Shown here in pieces: positions 60,163 to 64,000 of a stretch of DNA of 64,000 nt; position 1 is the stretch's first letter; every line of letters begins with the position of its first letter. The notes beneath the pieces are model-generated. The model made no database searches. It was not told the origin of the DNA and was given only the letters and a program-made list of their open reading frames with translations. The translations under genes were made by a program, and so were the position numbers. Origin of the DNA: Salvia splendens (lineage: Eukaryota; Streptophyta; Magnoliopsida; Lamiales; Lamiaceae); NCBI RefSeq assembly GCF_004379255.2, contig NC_056036.1, positions 1,984,001-2,048,000 on the forward strand, read 5' to 3'.

Positions 60163-62796
60163 TTAGTGAATCCCTTGAGTTTCAAGCTTCTTCCACAAAT
60201 TAGAAGCCCTTCTAATAATAGTATCTGCAGAAAATCCTTCTGCATAAGCACTAATGGCTGTCAGTAGGCTTGTGAATTTCTGCCCATCATCCTGTATTGA
60301 ATGCCAACAAGCATATTAGAACGTTAAATGTTTCATCAAATGAGCAGAACACAGCATAATCAACTGACCTCTGGTTTGATAAAGGGCAGATCTTTGGTGG
60401 TATACGGGACCATGTAGGATGGAAGGTCGGAACGTAGCATTGCCTACATTACATGAAGCAATGAGCTTAGCTTTCGAGTATCGGAACACTGAAAGTAGTC
60501 AGTTAATGCACAAAAAAAGCTTACAAGATTCTTGCTTAGAATAGCCTGCTCGGCATTCGCAATCAGTGCCTGGAAAAACAAACAGAGTATCTGATTTCAA
60601 GAAGTAACTTAGAAGCCTTCTCATCCAAGGATGTATGAAATTATGCAATTTACTGCACTAAAAATAAATTTATCCGTGTTGGAATCCTGGAGAGGGTGAA
60701 AATTTCTTTTTTTTTTAGTGCAGTAAATTTCACAGCAGATTCGGTAATATTATATGTCAAAGTTCAAACCAGACAGATATGAAAGGAAAAGGTTTAGGGA
60801 ACCGGTGGTATAGCCTACCTTTTTGATTCGCTCCTCCTCAACTTCGTCGACGTGATGCAATAAGTTCTCCAATGAACCTAACAAAATATAATCAGATCAA
60901 GCCAACTTGGGAACTACATAATCATTACATGGGAAAAAAATATCATACAAACTTCAGAAAATAGAATTATAGTTCATCGTAGGTCAGTAGTTCAATTCTA
61001 ATTGATTCCACGACTTTTTAGGATGACCATAATAGCCTTCGTAAGCATACACTAAGGCTCTTAACGTGCTATTGTTTGAGTAATAGTTAAAGGTTTTACA
61101 TAAGCGTACCAAACTTTGTAATAAGTCGAATAGCGTGAACATCTCCAATACCATCAACTCCTGCATTACAGATCAGAGATGAATAAATTTCCTTCAGAGT
61201 GCAGTTGCAATCTTATTAAATTTAGCCAAGTATGGCTTTAAGAAGTAACGCATAAACTGAATAACCAATATGTGGGTGGAAGGATTAACAACTAGCTTCG
61301 TCAAATTCAAACCTTATACCTTAGTCAAACTATCTATGAAGTTGTTTATTGTAGAACACAGAATTGGAAGCTGTAACCAAATATTTTGAAGTCAACTACT
61401 ATTTTCGTTTAGCAACTGTGACATTGATCGTTAACTGATGTTCGATGTACAATCATCGTTATACAACTGTTTCATAATGCAGATAGTCCTTAAGCATGGC
61501 TTACCTTTCAAAAAAAATAAAATGAATTCACACAAGAATGATGCTTGAAACATAAAAGAACCTGGAATGTTATCAGATTTGTCCCCCACAAGTGAAACTA
61601 CATCGACAAACTGTGATGGCTCCAGTGTCCCATACTTCTTAGCAAAGTCTTCCATCCCAAAAGAGGACATCCTAAAACGAGTAACAAATGTGGTAAGAAC
61701 AAGATAGCAGCCAAAAAGTTGCATAAGTAAATATAAGCATATAACGTGAGTAAAAAAAGTACTACTATAAAGTAAATAAACATAAATAGGACTAACAATA
61801 TTTCAAACTCAACTCCTAATTTATGCTTCTTCGACCACCAAGTACATACTTTAATACTCAGCCCCGCTAACGAAATATCCTTAGTTCTTTGTTCGTGTTT
61901 TAAAAAAAATCAACAAACTACTGAAATCAATCAGGGAGTTCACATGTGAGTCGAAACACGAATCTCAATTTATTCCTATAAAATGACTGGATGGGAAACT
62001 TGAATGGCAAGCTTCAATTTTGGAAAATTACCATGAAATTATAATTTAAGGCAAGAAGTAATAAGATGGAAGTTTCATTGTAGAAAATGGAACTTTTAGT
62101 AGTTGCAGCCAGTTGGCCATAGCTTCACAGAACAATGGGACAAGTTGGCCTTCAAATATTATTAACAGCTGAAACCGACAGATATTCTTAACACATGCAT
62201 AGCAAATAAAAGAGGCAAATAAACATGCAGATCTCGGAAAGGTTGTCAGTGGCCAATAGGGTACTAACTCAAAGCCACGGGGAGCGATTCGCAACAGGCG
62301 CAATGAAGGAGATAGTATCTGGAAAAAATCTTTGTCTGGGGAGACAACTCGTACCTGTACCGATTATCTTAAAAAATAGTCATGTTCCAATGAAGAATGG
62401 AACAAAAGGATAGAAAAAAAACCTACTAGATATTGATCGTTGTAGTCTTGTAGAATATTAGGATGTGAATATTGTTTGGGAATAGACTCTTAACAATGAA
62501 ATAGGTAGTAAAAATACCTTGAACCCATCATTTACGCTTTTAACGGCCAGTGTCCCAATTACATCATCAGCTTCAACACCTGGAACCTGCTTAAGAAATG
62601 AAAAGATAATATCACATGCTTCTGCTACCTTTGTAATCAACAAAGAAATGATATGCAAGAGTGTGTACCTCAATCACTTTGATAGACATAGCCTTGAGGG
62701 AAGCTTTCAAGTACTGAAGCCCCTGAACTACAGTATCAGGGGTTGGAGGCCGATTGCTCTTGTAAGAAGGGTATAGGGTGTGACGAAAATTCATGC
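60163..62796 (-). CDS. Organellar 5'-3' exonuclease (OEX-like), 5' part missing
   Basis: Nine exons in phase: 62796-62669, 62586-62518, 62354-62269, 61671-61562, 61160-61110, 60877-60819, 60569-60525, 60443-60369, 60291-60163. They encode the DNA polymerase I-type 5'-3' exonuclease/flap endonuclease fold: FRHTLYPSYKSNRPPTPDTV, VPGVEADDVIGTLAVKSVND, VRVVSPDKDFFQILSPSLRL, MSSFGMEDFAKKYG, the metal-site and helix-hairpin-helix region VDVVSLVGDKSDNIPG and VDGIGDVHAIRLITKFG, and the C-terminal end RRASNLWKKLETQGIH. Acidic residues of the metal centre (EADD, GDKSD) are intact. Plant relatives (OEX1/OEX2) act in mitochondria or chloroplasts. The exon at 62796 begins inside a codon. The N-terminal exon with the transit peptide and first Asp motif was not found between 62797 and 64000, so it lies beyond the right edge. 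Confidence 0.9.
60647..60731. repeat. Intronic inverted repeat
   Basis: AATTTACTGCACTAAAAA at 60647-60664 is the inverted counterpart of TTTTTAGTGCAGTAAATT at about 60713-60730, about 48 bp apart. It lies in the exonuclease intron between 60819 and 60569. It could be a small MITE or a simple hairpin. Confidence 0.8.
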
Positions 62797-64000
62797 CTAC
62801 AAGAAATTGACCAATCAATTCTATTTTCCCAGTATATTGATATATAGGAGAGGAATTTACACACTGGCAAACCTTCCTTTTGTGTGTGTGAGTGTGTTGT
62901 GGGGGGGGAGAGCAGATAAGTTCTCGGTGCACTTTTTTTTCAAACAAGTTCATACCATTTCACATCAAAACATACAGAATTCCACACGACATAGCCAACT
63001 ACAGGTGACAAGTTTAAGGGTTTTTAAAATTTACTCGATTATAGTATATGTTTCAAATAGGTGATACTGTCCTTAGCCACCCTCCTTCGTATTGCTTTTT
63101 TTTACCATCACCACTTTCATTGCAACTTTTATAATGTAACCACTTTCATCTACAGATCCGCCTCTTTTACCCCTCTCTTTCTATTGAAATGCCTTTTATG
63201 GTAAATTAATACGAAGAACATCGTAAGGGAAAAGAAGTATCATAAACAATCCATATCGTTTACCAAGCAATCCAGGTTATCAGTTCAGGATGCACATTTT
63301 TTTCTTGTGTGTGCGCGGGGTTGGGGATTGACCAAATTAAGTTAGTATGGTTGGACATATCCATTATATATCACAGACAAAGAAGCTTTCACCTGATTAA
63401 AAAACCAACATCACATCACATGATGGAAGCTTCAGAACTGCTGTCATAAAGATTTCAGTATAACAAAAGCTTCTGAGTAACTTGTTTTAAATTCCAGGTT
63501 CAGTTTAAACAGAGTTCAACATACCAAACTAAGCAAAGCATGGATAGAAGAGTAAAAGAGAAGAAAAGCAATCTCAAAACAAAGGAAATTGATACATTAC
63601 TGCAGGGGTTAAACTGAAAGAAGAACAAAGCAAGAACTCAAGAAAATTCTCCTACCACAGATGTAGACTCTAAATTCTAAATGGTCCTACACGGTATCTC
63701 ACATGATGATCAGGCGATTACTTTTATCCAACCTAAAGTTTCGAGCCTGCTAAGGAGCTCATAGCACAAACTGATGATTAACTAACTGAAATGAGTAAAC
63801 CAAGCAAGAAAACAAATAAAATAGCCCTTGTAAATCTTGTCTCCAACACAAGATCTCTTCAAGGGTGCAAATTTTGGCATCAAGATATTTGTATGCCCGA
63901 TCAAATTTTTTCTCTATCACAGTAATTAATATCTTTGGGCAAGTAAAACTTCAGACGCCTAGCTTGACAGAACTATTCTCAAAGCTCAAGGTTCAAACTT
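62797..64000 (-). other. Long intron (partial) of the exonuclease gene
   Basis: No exon with the expected N-terminal Asp motif region was recognised. Contains a TGTGTGTGTGAGTGTGTTGTG(G)n tract at 62881-62912 and TTTTTTTTC at about 62933. It is interpreted as intron because the exon at 62796 starts with an acceptor site and a split codon. Confidence 0.5.

Noticed and set aside
62797..64000. N-terminal exon of the OEX-like gene within the window
   Set aside because: Searched the minus strand for the expected first Asp motif region and transit peptide; none seen, so the exon is placed beyond the edge.

Overview
The window is nuclear DNA of a flowering plant. Genes have several GT-AG introns, the spacers are AT-rich, site II (TGGGCC/GGCCCA) motifs lie in front of housekeeping genes, and Stowaway, PIF/Harbinger, hAT and Mutator miniature elements are frequent. 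The proteins look like those of asterid eudicots. A Lamiales source is my guess and is not shown by the sequence. Exon borders were worked out by hand from splice sites, phase and remembered family patterns.

Left part (1-35.9 kb), a gene-rich conserved block. 1-2.0 kb: remnant of a SMARCAL1/CHR18-type helicase gene. 2.0-6.3 kb (+): ASHH1-type SET-domain histone methyltransferase. 6.7-10.2 kb (-): DUF936 protein, convergent with ASHH1. 11.9-13.8 kb: PIF/Harbinger transposon with a broken transposase. 17.1-18.3 kb (+): ribosomal protein eL38. 18.8-21.2 kb (-): tweety-like membrane protein. 24.2-27.0 kb: two hAT-type miniature elements. 27.1-28.8 kb (-): Mediator subunit MED7, divergent from a THA8-like PPR gene (28.9-30.7 kb, +). 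31.1-32.6 kb (-): TBC1D22-like RabGAP gene that has lost its catalytic core. 33.8-35.9 kb (-): chloroplast lumen immunophilin FKBP16-3.

Middle part (36-55.4 kb), accessory and repeat-rich. Two nearly identical PAMP-induced peptide (PIP) precursor genes alternate with MATH-domain genes in the order PIP-a, MATH-a, PIP-b, MATH-b (broken). This is a tandem duplication of a unit of about 4.8-4.9 kb. A third, broken MATH copy lies at 54-55.3 kb. Between MATH-b and MATH-c are a solo LTR of 3.95 kb with a nested MITE, a PIF/Harbinger element that keeps only its Myb-like ORF1, and a Stowaway MITE.

Right part (55.6-64 kb). SRP14 (-) has a rearranged PIF/Harbinger derivative, carrying a 73-bp tandem array, about 160 bp upstream of its start codon. 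A Mutator-type element with long terminal inverted repeats follows. The 3' exons of an organellar 5'-3' exonuclease (OEX-like, -) come last, and this gene runs off the right edge.

The housekeeping genes cover translation (eL38, SRP14), transcription and chromatin (MED7, ASHH1) and organelle biology (FKBP16-3, THA8-like, OEX) and do not form one pathway. The most system-like feature is the PIP/MATH tandem module, which pairs immune-peptide precursors with fast-decaying MATH genes.
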